From JANQIV01 sp050117315 (GTDB taxonomy: Bacteria; Bacteroidota; Ignavibacteria; Ignavibacteriales; Melioribacteraceae), in NCBI GenBank assembly GCA_050117315.1, contig JASFMY010000008.1, positions 31,114-95,113 of the forward strand: 64,000 nucleotides of DNA, in the 5' to 3' direction. The stretch's first letter is position 1. Each line of letters begins with the position of its first letter. A program made the translations under genes and the position numbers. Positions 18,004 to 26,107 of the stretch are shown in pieces. The notes beneath the pieces are model-generated. The model had not been told where the DNA came from, made no database searches, and saw only the letters and a program-made list of their open reading frames with translations.

Positions 18004-18480
18004 TGATTCTAAAAAAAATCTTTATATTCATTTTTTGTCGTTTCTCCAAATGTAAATTATTCGCAACATTATAATCTCAAAACAAAAGATTTCGATGGGG
18101 AAAAAGTTAAGAGAAAAAACGAAAAAACTGGTTCACCTCATAAAATATATGATTTCAGTAAGAATTATCACGTCAACGGTTTTCGAAAAGATATAGACAA
18201 AATGGAAATAGTTAATTTTGCAAGAAGAATATTAAAAGACTTTGCCATAAAATTAAATGATGAAAATTTCAGAGTAAAAACAATAGAAAAGAATAATCAT
18301 TTTTATTCGGTGAACTTAGAACAGACTTTTAAGAACCTCCCAGTGGGAAGAAGTGAAATTGGGTATACGTTATATATGAGCGTCAATTTGATAATGTTAG
18401 GAGCAGATAAGTATCCAGATATTCAAATCTCCACAGCACCAAATATTTCCTATTTGGAAGAGCAGAACAAATTGCGCTAA
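18004..18480 (+). pseudogene. Secreted protein gene broken by a frameshift in a T-run
   Basis: The ATG at 18004 opens a signal-peptide start MILKKIFIFIF, but the frame then runs into junk. In the next frame the sequence continues naturally: VVSPNVNYSQ, then HYNLKTKDFDGEKV, leading into the open frame ending at 18480 (EIVNFARRILKDFAI, LPVGRSEIGYTLYMSV, DIQISTAPNISYLEE). Removing one T from the T6 run near 18041-18046 restores a single 158-codon protein with a signal peptide ending NYSQ. A second shift near the stop could continue it (QIALRRNV). Either a genuine pseudogene, phase variation at the homopolymer, or a sequencing error. Family not recognised. Confidence 0.65.
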
Positions 18481-18611
18481 GAAGAAATGTGTGTCAGGTG
18501 AAATTACGCAAACCTATTGTTGAACTAAAAAGTAGTTGATTAAAGAGGGTTACATTGTCTTTAGTAAATTTTTAAAAATATAAATAGGCTAATGTTATTC
18601 AATTATTCATA

Positions 18612-18643
18612 AATATTCCATCCAGCATGCTGGATGGAATATT
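18612..18643. terminator. Perfect 32-base palindrome, bidirectional terminator
   Basis: AATATTCCATCCAGCA followed at once by its exact reverse complement, loop-free at DNA level. It separates the plus-strand relic from the end of the minus-strand dihydroorotate dehydrogenase-like gene, where a two-way terminator is expected. Confidence 0.65.
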
Positions 18644-18656
18644 ACAAATCGACACT

Positions 18657-19655
18657 TTAAATAAGTGTCTTATAACTATGAAGAGTTTTCATATAATTAG
18701 CACGTTCAAAGGCTGCAGGTTCTTCAACTGATTTCTGGCTCATGCTGCCTTTCATTTGTTCTATTGATTGATATTCGTTTTCTTCCATCCATTGAGTTAA
18801 GCCGTCCAACACGTCGGCAACTCTGCCGGTGCCGTTCATTAATAATTCCGAACACATCATTGAAACATCAGCGCCGGCCATCACTGATTTAATTACATCT
18901 TCGTAACTATGAACACCGCTGGTTAAAGCCATTGATGCTTTTATTTTACCATAAAGAATTGCAATCCATCTTAAAGGAAGCCTCATTTCCCAGTTGGTAC
19001 TTAAAACCAAATTAGGAGATACTTCCAATTTTTCCAGGTTGAAATCCGGCTGGTAGAATCTATTGAACATTACCAATGCATCTGCACCTGCAACATCCAA
19101 TCTTTTAGCCATATTAGACATTGATGAGAAAAACGGGCTTAATTTAATTGCTACAGGAATATTAAGTTTTTCTTTCACAGCTTTTAATGTATCGATATAA
19201 ATATTTTCAACTTCGGAGCCTGTAATATTGGCATTAGTAGGAATGTAGTAAACATTTAATTCAAGAGCGTCTGCACCTGCTTGTTCAATGTTTTTACCAT
19301 ATTCAACCCAGCCGCCTTTGCTAACACCGTTTAAGCTTCCGATAACAGGAATATTAACAGATTTTTTCATATCTGCGATATGATCCAAATATTCAACGGG
19401 GCCTAATTTATATTCATCTTGATCAGGAAAGTATGATGTAGCTTCTGCATATGATTCCGCTCCTGCTGTTAAATAATGATCCAATTCACCTGATTCATGT
19501 GAGATTTGTTCTTCGAATAATGAATGAACTACTATAGCTGCTGCACCGGCATCTTCAAGAGCTTTTACTGTATCAAGATTCTGAGTAAGCGGTGATGCAG
19601 ACGGGACAACAGGATTCTTAAGTTTTAATCCCATATATGTTGTTTCTAAATTCAT
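18657..19655 (-). CDS. Dihydroorotate dehydrogenase-like protein
   Basis: A 332-residue TIM-barrel flavoprotein of the PyrD-like family. The start MNLETTYMGLKLKNPVVPSA, the loop IPVIGSLNGVSKGGW, the LELNVYY strand, IPVAIKLSPFF and the phosphate-binding region MALTSGVHSYEDVIKSVMAGAD are typical. This subgroup is generally found beside pyruvate:ferredoxin oxidoreductase, as here: the PFOR gene ends 29 bases upstream, so the two form an operon. The role in that pair is not established; it is probably not the pyrimidine-pathway enzyme, whose electron-transfer partner is absent. Start codon has GGAG six bases upstream. Cytoplasmic. Confidence 0.88.
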   Translation of the reverse strand: MNLETTYMGLKLKNPVVPSASPLTQNLDTVKALEDAGAAAIVVHSLFEEQISHESGELDHYLTAGAESYAEATSYFPDQDEYKLGPVEYLDHIADMKKSVNIPVIGSLNGVSKGGWVEYGKNIEQAGADALELNVYYIPTNANITGSEVENIYIDTLKAVKEKLNIPVAIKLSPFFSSMSNMAKRLDVAGADALVMFNRFYQPDFNLEKLEVSPNLVLSTNWEMRLPLRWIAILYGKIKASMALTSGVHSYEDVIKSVMAGADVSMMCSELLMNGTGRVADVLDGLTQWMEENEYQSIEQMKGSMSQKSVEEPAAFERANYMKTLHSYKTLI

Positions 19656-19684
19656 TTTATCTCCAAATTTAATTTTTTTGATTA

Positions 19685-22600
19685 TTATTTTTCATTTCCG
19701 TTTTTACCGTTAGAGAAATCCATTCCGGCAAGATATTCATAGTATTTCCAATTATTCAGTACAACTTCCTGAGCTTTTGCCATTAACTCTTTGGCAGCTT
19801 CAGGGTTTGATTTTGTCAGCATTTTATATCTTGTTTCGTTATAAGCGTAATCTTCTAATTTTATTTTTGGAGGTTTTGAATCTAATTTTAACGGATTTTT
19901 ACCGGCTTCAACGTTATCAGGATTATATCTAAATAAAGGCCAGTGCCCTGAATCAACTGCTAATTTCTGGCTGTCTAATCCTTTCTGCATGTTTATACCG
20001 TGAGCGATACAGTGAGAATATGCAATTATCAATGAAGGACCGTCATAAGCTTCAGCTTCCAGAATTGCCCTGATTGTCTGAACATCATTTGCACCCATTG
20101 CAATTTTTGCTACATAAACATTTCCGTAATTCATAGCCATCATTGCAAGGTCTTTTTTACCTGTCGGTTTACCGCCTGCAGCAAATTTGGCAACAGCTCC
20201 CATACTGGTAGATTTAGAACATTGACCGCCTGTGTTTGAGTAAACTTCGGTATCGAGAACAAGCACGTTTACATTTTTACCGGATGCTAATACGTGATCC
20301 AAACCGCCGTAACCAATATCATAAGCCCATCCGTCACCACCCATGATCCAGACAGATTTTTTAACGAGATAGTCGGCTTCGGATAATAACAATTTCGCAT
20401 CCATGGAATCGATACCTTGCAGTTTATCTTTTAATGCCGTCACTCTTTGTCTCTGTTCGTATATATCTGTTTCTGTTTTTTGTTCTGCATTTAATATTGA
20501 ATCAACCAAATCCTGTCCTACTTCACCGGCTAATTTTGCTAATAATTCTGCTGCGTATTGAGCATGTTTATCAATTGATAATCTCATACCGAAACCGAAC
20601 TCTGCGTTATCTTCAAACAATGAATTTGACCATGCCGGGCCGCGTCCGTCTTTATTTTTAGCCCAAGGAGTGGTTGGTAAGTTACCTCCGTAAATTGATG
20701 AACAACCGGTGGCATTAGCGATGATAGTTCTGTCGCCAAATAATTGTGATACCAATTTAACATAAGCAGTTTCGCCACAGCCGGAGCATGCGCCGCTGTA
20801 TTCAAATAAAGGCTGCAATAACTGGCTTCCTTTAACTGTTGCCATGTTAACTGCTGTTCTATCGTATTCGGGAATATCGAGGAAAAATTTGTAATTGTCT
20901 CTTTCCTGTTCTCTAATTGGTAATTGGTCAACCATATTGAGAGCACGTAACTTTGTTTCCTGTTTATTCTTAGCGGGGCACACTTCATAACATAGTACGC
21001 ATCCGGTACAATCTTCTGCAGCTATTTGAATTGTGTAGGCTTTTCCGTCAAATTCTTTGCCTCTTGCCTTTGTCCACTTAAATGTTTCGGGAGCATTCTT
21101 TGTTAATTCTTCATCATATACTTTAATTCTAATAGAAGCATGAGGACAAACCAAGGCACATTTACCGCATTGAATACATGTTTGAGGATCCCATTCAGGA
21201 ATTTCAAGAGCAATATTTCTTTTTTCCCATTGTGTAGTTGCTGAAGGAAATGTACCGTCAATCGGCATCTGGCTGACTTTTACATCATCCCCTTTTCCTT
21301 CCATCATTCTGGCTAATACTTCTTTTACATAATCGGGAGCTTCATCTGAAACAATCGGCGGTAATTCAAGATCACTAGAAACAGCAGAGGGAACATCAAT
21401 TTTATGAAGGTGTGCTAATGTCTGATCAACAGCGTTGAAATTCTTTTTAACTACTTCTTCACCTTTTGCACCGTAAGTTTTTTTGATAGCCTCTTTTATC
21501 TTGGCAATCGCTTCATCTTTTTCAAGTATACCGGAAATTGCAAAGAAGCAAGTCTGCATAATAGTGTTAATTCTTGCGCCCATTCCTGTTTCTTTAGCAA
21601 CAGAGTAACCGTCAATTACGTAGAAATTCAATTTTTTATCAATTATTTCTTGCTGCACTTTTTTCGGTAATTTATCCCAAACTTCATCCGTGCCGTAGGT
21701 ACTGTTTAATAAGAAAGTACCGCCTTCAACTATTTTACCTAAAACGTCAAATTTTTCCAATAAACCAAATTGGTGACAGCCGATAAAGTTTGAAGTTTGG
21801 ATTAAATATGTAGATTTAATGGGGTTTGGACCAAAGCGCAAGTGAGAGGTAGTGGTTGAGCCAGATTTCTTAGAATCATAAACAAAATAACCCTGAGCAT
21901 AATTATCGGTTTCTTCCCCGATAATTTTGATTGAGTTTTTATTTGCTCCCACAGTACCGTCTGCTCCCAAACCGAAGAACATACATCTTGAAACCTCATC
22001 ACCTTCAATAATAAAATTCGGATCGTATTCCAAACTTGTGTTTGTAACATCGTCATTAATACCAACAGTAAAATGATTTTTAGGAGCATCCTTTTTCAAG
22101 TCATCATAAACAGCTTTAGCCATTGCAGGAGTAAATTCTTTTGACGATAATCCGTAACGTCCGCCAACTATTTTTGGCATTTTTTCAAAAATCGGATCGC
22201 CTGAAGTCATATTTTCGGTAATAGCTGTAACTATGTCTACATAAAGAGGTTCACCTGCTGAGCCCGGTTCTTTGGTTCTATCTAAAACAGATATTTTTTC
22301 AACTGTCTTTGGAAGTGCTTCAAGGAAATGTTTAACTGAAAACGGCCTGTACAATCTTACCTTTAATAGGCCTATTTTCTCTTCCATTCTTTCGCTCATA
22401 TATTTAACGGTTCCTTCCACTGTTTCACTTCCTGATCCCATCATTACAACTACTCTTTTAGCATCGGGAGCACCGTAATAATCAAATAAATTATATTGTC
22501 TTCCTGTTAACTTAGCAAATTCGTTCATTGCATTTTCCACAACTTCAGGACATTCATCATAAAATTTATTTACTGTTTCCCTGCCCTGGAAGTAAACATC

Positions 22601-23266
22601 CGGATTTTGAGCCGTACCTCTTATAAAAGGATTATCCGGAGTTAACGCACGTTTTTTATGTTCAATAACAAAATTATCATTTATTAATGATCTGATATCT
22701 TCAGTAGATAATTGTTCAATTTTTTGGACTTCATGAGAAGAACGGAAACCGTCAAAGAAATGGATAAAAGGAACCCTCGATTCAAGTGTTGACTTATGAG
22801 CAATTGCCGCTAAATCCATAACTTCCTGGATTGAACCGGAAGAAAGTAAACCAAAACCTGTTTGACGGGCAGCCATTACGTCGCTGTGATCCCCAAAAAT
22901 GGAAAGAGCGGAAGCAGCAATTGAACGGGCTGAAACATGGAATACGGTTGGGCTCAATTCACCGGCAATTTTATACATATTTGGAATCATTAAAAGCAAA
23001 CCTTGTGAAGCAGTAAAAGTTGCAGTTAACGATCCGCTTTGAATAGCGCCGTGAACTGCACCGGAAGCGCCTCCTTCACTTTGTAATTCTGATACTACGG
23101 GAACCGTGTCCCAAATGTTTTTTCTTCCTTTAGCAGACCATGCGTCGGACATTTCACCCATACCGGAAGAGGGAGTAATCGGATAGATTGCGATGACTTC
23201 ACTACATTGATATGCTACATAAGCCGCCGCTTCATTTCCGTCAATTGTTATTTTCTTTCTTTCCAT
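19685..23266 (-). CDS. nifJ: Pyruvate:ferredoxin (flavodoxin) oxidoreductase
   Basis: A full-length 1193-residue single-chain PFOR that converts pyruvate and CoA to acetyl-CoA, CO2 and reduced ferredoxin. Domain I starts MERKKITIDGNEAAAYVAYQ with AIYPITPSSGMGE; domain V holds two [4Fe-4S] motifs, CIQCGKCALVCPHA and CTGCVLCYEVCPAK; domain VI binds thiamine diphosphate, with CSGCGETAYVKL and GGDGWAYDIGYGGLDHV, and a third cluster's Cys. Length and motif order match the homodimeric family, so it is likely active. GAGGT lies upstream of the ATG. It leads an operon with the dihydroorotate dehydrogenase-like gene. Points to fermentative or anaerobic pyruvate metabolism. Cytoplasmic. Confidence 0.97.
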   Translation of the reverse strand: MERKKITIDGNEAAAYVAYQCSEVIAIYPITPSSGMGEMSDAWSAKGRKNIWDTVPVVSELQSEGGASGAVHGAIQSGSLTATFTASQGLLLMIPNMYKIAGELSPTVFHVSARSIAASALSIFGDHSDVMAARQTGFGLLSSGSIQEVMDLAAIAHKSTLESRVPFIHFFDGFRSSHEVQKIEQLSTEDIRSLINDNFVIEHKKRALTPDNPFIRGTAQNPDVYFQGRETVNKFYDECPEVVENAMNEFAKLTGRQYNLFDYYGAPDAKRVVVMMGSGSETVEGTVKYMSERMEEKIGLLKVRLYRPFSVKHFLEALPKTVEKISVLDRTKEPGSAGEPLYVDIVTAITENMTSGDPIFEKMPKIVGGRYGLSSKEFTPAMAKAVYDDLKKDAPKNHFTVGINDDVTNTSLEYDPNFIIEGDEVSRCMFFGLGADGTVGANKNSIKIIGEETDNYAQGYFVYDSKKSGSTTTSHLRFGPNPIKSTYLIQTSNFIGCHQFGLLEKFDVLGKIVEGGTFLLNSTYGTDEVWDKLPKKVQQEIIDKKLNFYVIDGYSVAKETGMGARINTIMQTCFFAISGILEKDEAIAKIKEAIKKTYGAKGEEVVKKNFNAVDQTLAHLHKIDVPSAVSSDLELPPIVSDEAPDYVKEVLARMMEGKGDDVKVSQMPIDGTFPSATTQWEKRNIALEIPEWDPQTCIQCGKCALVCPHASIRIKVYDEELTKNAPETFKWTKARGKEFDGKAYTIQIAAEDCTGCVLCYEVCPAKNKQETKLRALNMVDQLPIREQERDNYKFFLDIPEYDRTAVNMATVKGSQLLQPLFEYSGACSGCGETAYVKLVSQLFGDRTIIANATGCSSIYGGNLPTTPWAKNKDGRGPAWSNSLFEDNAEFGFGMRLSIDKHAQYAAELLAKLAGEVGQDLVDSILNAEQKTETDIYEQRQRVTALKDKLQGIDSMDAKLLLSEADYLVKKSVWIMGGDGWAYDIGYGGLDHVLASGKNVNVLVLDTEVYSNTGGQCSKSTSMGAVAKFAAGGKPTGKKDLAMMAMNYGNVYVAKIAMGANDVQTIRAILEAEAYDGPSLIIAYSHCIAHGINMQKGLDSQKLAVDSGHWPLFRYNPDNVEAGKNPLKLDSKPPKIKLEDYAYNETRYKMLTKSNPEAAKELMAKAQEVVLNNWKYYEYLAGMDFSNGKNGNEK

Positions 23267-23580
23267 AAATATTACCTCTATTTATTTAGAATTAAATGAA
23301 TTCTTTTAAACTAAAATACAGCAAATCAAAATCTAAGCCAATTAACAGAACTTTATATCTTCTTTTTTTTAATTATTTTTAACTTTTTTGAAATTTTGCA
23401 TTAAAATTTCTTTATGTTTTTAGAATTTGCCGCTTATAAAAATCTCAATTTTAGGAATAAGACCGGACAAAACAATCTTAATAATATGAATATTTCACAT
23501 AAAAATAAAGATATATTCGTCGGGAAATTTGCACTTAAAAATAATTTAATGTATTGCATTTGATAAATCTTTTTCTTTTT
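23267..23580. other. Divergent promoter region, no gene
   Basis: About 310 AT-rich bases between the PFOR operon and the toxin-antitoxin pair. No frame or strong hairpin was seen apart from the operator palindrome that begins at 23581. Confidence 0.4.
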
Positions 23581-23601
23581 TTAGCTAACAGTGTTAGCTA
23601 A
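23581..23601. promoter_or_regulatory. Palindromic operator of the toxin-antitoxin operon
   Basis: TTAGCTAACA, one base, TGTTAGCTAA: a perfect 10-base inverted repeat directly in front of the antitoxin gene. Toxin-antitoxin operons of this class are autorepressed by the antitoxin or the complex at just such a site. Confidence 0.78.
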
Positions 23602-23616
23602 TTGGAGTTACAGGTT

Positions 23617-23838
23617 TTGCAGGTAAATATTCACGAAGCAAAAACAAAATTATCCAAACTTATTCAGAAGGCTTTGGAAGGGGAAGAAATTATCATTGCT
23701 AAAAATCACCAGCCAATTGCAAAACTAATAGGTTTACCTGAATCACAAAAAAAAAGGGAAATCGGGAAAGGAAAAGGAAAGGTTAAAATTTTAAAAGACT
23801 TTGATAATATACCTGAAGGATTTGAGGGATTTTTGTAA
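23617..23838 (+). CDS. Phd/YefM-type antitoxin
   Basis: About 73 residues. The N-terminus QVNIHEAKTKLSKLIQKALEG, then IIIAKNHQPIAKLI, is the DNA-binding Phd/YefM fold. The C-terminal part (GKVKILKDFDNIPEGF) is the flexible toxin-wrapping tail, with its D-N-x-P-x-x-F ending typical of antitoxins paired with PIN toxins. I take the TTG at 23617, nine bases after GGAG, as start; the TTG at 23602 would add LQVL and lies at the end of the operator. The stop TAA overlaps the toxin ATG by one base, giving translational coupling. Confidence 0.85.
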   Translation: MQVNIHEAKTKLSKLIQKALEGEEIIIAKNHQPIAKLIGLPESQKKREIGKGKGKVKILKDFDNIPEGFEGFL

Positions 23839-24224
23839 TGAAATATTTAATTGATACAAATGTATTTCTATGGTTTATTGAAGGAAGTTCAAAATTATCT
23901 CCAAAAGCAATTAACATTTTCAGTGATCCATCAAATGAAATTTATTTGAGTATTGTGAGTTTATGGGAGATTGCAATTAAGTTAAGTATTAATAAACTCT
24001 GGATTGCAGAACCTTTTTCGATTTTTATAAAAAAATATGTTTATGAAAATAACATTGAAATTCTCCACTTAAATGTTGAGGATATTACCCAGTTAAAAGA
24101 CCTAAATTTTTACCACAAAGACCTCTTTGACCGTACCATTATAGCCCAGTGCATAGATGAAAATTTACCGATAATTACTTCAAATAAAACTTTCATGGAA
24201 TATCCTGTAAAGGTTATATGGTAA
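23838..24224 (+). CDS. PIN-domain ribonuclease toxin (VapC-like)
   Basis: 128 residues, magnesium-dependent RNase fold. Conserved acids: D6 (LIDTNVFLW), E44 (SLWEIAIK) and D95/D98 (HKDLFDRTIIAQ). The fourth position, usually Asp in IT-x-D-xx-F, is Asn116 here (ITSNKTF), which may weaken metal binding. The C-terminal YPVKVIW is characteristic of the subgroup partnered by Phd-like antitoxins. Its ATG overlaps the antitoxin stop. The dinB relic converges and its stop codon lies 7 bases beyond the toxin gene's end. Confidence 0.9.
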   Translation: MKYLIDTNVFLWFIEGSSKLSPKAINIFSDPSNEIYLSIVSLWEIAIKLSINKLWIAEPFSIFIKKYVYENNIEILHLNVEDITQLKDLNFYHKDLFDRTIIAQCIDENLPIITSNKTFMEYPVKVIW

Positions 24225-24230
24225 TTAAGC

Positions 24231-25254
24231 TTATTTAAATTTTCCTCCCAGATGAAAAGGATTTGTAAAAGCATTGTTATCCTTTTCTACCCTGCCGAAC
24301 TGTACTGTAGAATACCCGTAGCTGTCTCTTATTTTTGTTACTGCTATCAGTAGAGTCTTTTCCGTTTTATTTCTTCAAAATCAAAAAGGCATTCTTGTTC
24401 ACAGAATTCGTTAAAATTGTTTAACCGGATCCCAATTAATCTAACGCCGTGGATTTTATTATAATTCTTTCTGAATAATTTAAGAGCAGTGCCGTAAATC
24501 TCTTTATCGTCATTAGAGGGTTTTACTGCTTTTGAGCGTGTAATTGTGTGAAAATTTGCATAACGTAATTTTATACTTACAATAGCAGCCTGCCAATTTT
24601 ATCGCGTAATAATTGACAAACCTGGGCGGTAGGTTTGAATAAAATATCTTCTATTTTATTTCTGTCTTTTATATCAATGCCGAACGTTCTTTCTTTTGAT
24701 ATGCTTTTTGATATTGAGGGGGTAATAAATGTTCTTTACCTTTACCGTTTGCTTTATTTATAAGGCTGATATCGCTTTTATACAACTCGGAAACAGAGTT
24801 AACACTTAAGAGTCTCTTTATATCCGCTACTTTAAAAATTTTCTTTTCATGCAATTTTTTTAACGTTGATTTACCAACTCCAGGAATAGCCTGTACCGGT
24901 AATGGTGCAAGCAATTCTTTTTCCATTCCCGGCATTACATATGTAATTGCTTCAGGTTTCATAAAATCTGAAGCAATTTTTGCGATTTGAGCACGGCAAC
25001 CCTAAGTTGTGTTTTATTTCTCTCTGAAGTTTTGATGCTAGCAAATAGTATGCTCCGTAAATATGCCGACAACCGGTAAAATCCATAAAGAATTCGTCTA
25101 TAGTTGACTGTTGAATCATCGAAGCATATTTTTCCAAAATTCTTTTTACAGCTTTACTAAAGCGTGAATATTCCTTATGATGACCGCCGATATAAATTCC
25201 GTGTGGGCACTTTTTTTATCGGCATCGCAGACTTCCGGGCTTCATAAGAGCAGC
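24231..25254 (-). pseudogene. dinB: DNA polymerase IV (dinB), truncated and frameshifted
   Basis: Pieces of a Y-family polymerase in order on the minus strand: SYEARKSAMPIKK and CPHGIYIGGHHKEYS (about 25150-25254), MIQQSTIDEFFMDFTG and the palm (24952-25137), FMKPEAITYVMPGMEKELLAP with the helix-hairpin-helix AIPGVGKSTLKKL (24669-24962), RTFGIDIKDRNKIEDI, the little-finger piece YANFHTITRSKAVKPSN, and the C-terminus VTKIRDSYGYSTVQFG ending at 24231. At least four frame breaks separate them. The first 50 or so residues, with the metal-binding D of the N-terminus, are replaced by IS630 sequence at about 25254. Clearly dead. Confidence 0.9.
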
Positions 25255-25485
25255 TTGCCGCCCTATTCACCAAATCTAAATCTCATTGAAAGGTTATGGA
25301 AACTGATGCGTAAAAAAGTGATAAACAATAGGTATTATGAAAGATTTAAGGATTTTAGAGATGCTGTATTAGGATTTTTTGAAAATGCTGAGAATATCAA
25401 AGAGGAATTAGAAAAATTTATTGGGACTCAACTGCATCTTTTGAAGCATACCTAATTGCCCTAAAACCAATTTGGCTTGTGTATA
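25254..25485 (+). mobile_element. IS630-family transposase 3' remnant with right inverted repeat
   Basis: The open frame to 25455 encodes LPPYSPNLNLIERLWKLMRK and following helices to FIGTQLHLL, the end of an IS630 DDE transposase with its last catalytic Glu (LIE). The 5' part, including the first two catalytic Asps, is missing. The end CAATTTGGCTTGTGTATA at 25468-25485 is the terminal repeat: its reverse complement matches the left end of the MITE at 59189. The insertion abuts dinB on one side and a restriction-gene fragment on the other, ending in TA as expected of IS630 target duplication. Confidence 0.85.
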
Positions 25486-26012
25486 GTAAATATAGAAATG
25501 GAAAAAATATTGCTCTCGAAGTATTGAAAAAATTATTGAATGACGAAATAAAATCACGCTTAAAAACTAATCTTGTTCAAAGCAAATCTTTAATGGAAAT
25601 GCTTGAGAATTCTATAAGAAAATATCTCAATAAAATATTAACCGCCGCAGAAGTGATCGAAGAACTGATAAAACTCAGTAAAGAAATTAAAAAAATGGAC
25701 AAAGAGCCTGCAGAGATGTGTCTATCGGAATTTGAATATTCATTTTATACAGCAGTAGCAAATAATAAAAGTGCCAGAGAATTAATGCAGAAAGATAAAT
25801 TACGTGAACTTGCGATTGTATTATTTGAACGTGTTAAACAAAATGCATCTATTGACTGGACTATAAAAGAAAGTGTAAAAGCTAAGTTAAAGGTTATAGT
25901 CAAAAGAACATTACGGCAATATGGCTATCCGCCGGACATGCAGAAGCTTGCAACAGATACGGTATTAAAACAGGCTGAGCTTATTGCTGATGAATTAACA
26001 AAGGGTCAATAA
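25479..26012 (+). pseudogene. hsdR: Type I restriction endonuclease subunit R, C-terminal fragment
   Basis: About 177 codons matching the conserved C-terminal helical region of HsdR (DUF3387-type): NIALEVLKKLLNDEIKSRL, MEMLENSIRKYLNKILTAAE, CLSEFEYSFYTAVANN, and ASIDWTIKESVKAKLKVIV with LRQYGYPPDMQKLAT. The nuclease and helicase motors are absent, as are HsdM and HsdS, so no activity is expected. The first codons overlap the IS630 terminal repeat, so the nominal GTG start is accidental. A remnant of a lost type I restriction system. Confidence 0.88.
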
Positions 26013-26051
26013 AAAAGCACCATAGATTATTTTGATGAGAATTAGAAAAGG

Positions 26052-26105
26052 ACCTCTCCCTTAATCCCTTTCCTTATTACGAAGGAGAGGGATTAAGGGA
26101 GAGGT
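26052..26105. terminator. Long inverted repeat, terminator-like
   Basis: ACCTCTCCCTTAATCCC (26052-26068) and its exact complement at 26089-26105 make a 17-base stem with a 20-base loop. It stands 3 bases past the end of the minus-strand permease gene and after the restriction-gene fragment. The sequence looks like a dispersed intergenic repeat as well as a terminator. Confidence 0.65.
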
Positions 26106-26107
26106 TT

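Noticed and set aside
21802..22089. 95-codon frame and other long frames inside the PFOR gene
   Set aside because: Shadows of a well-supported gene in another frame.
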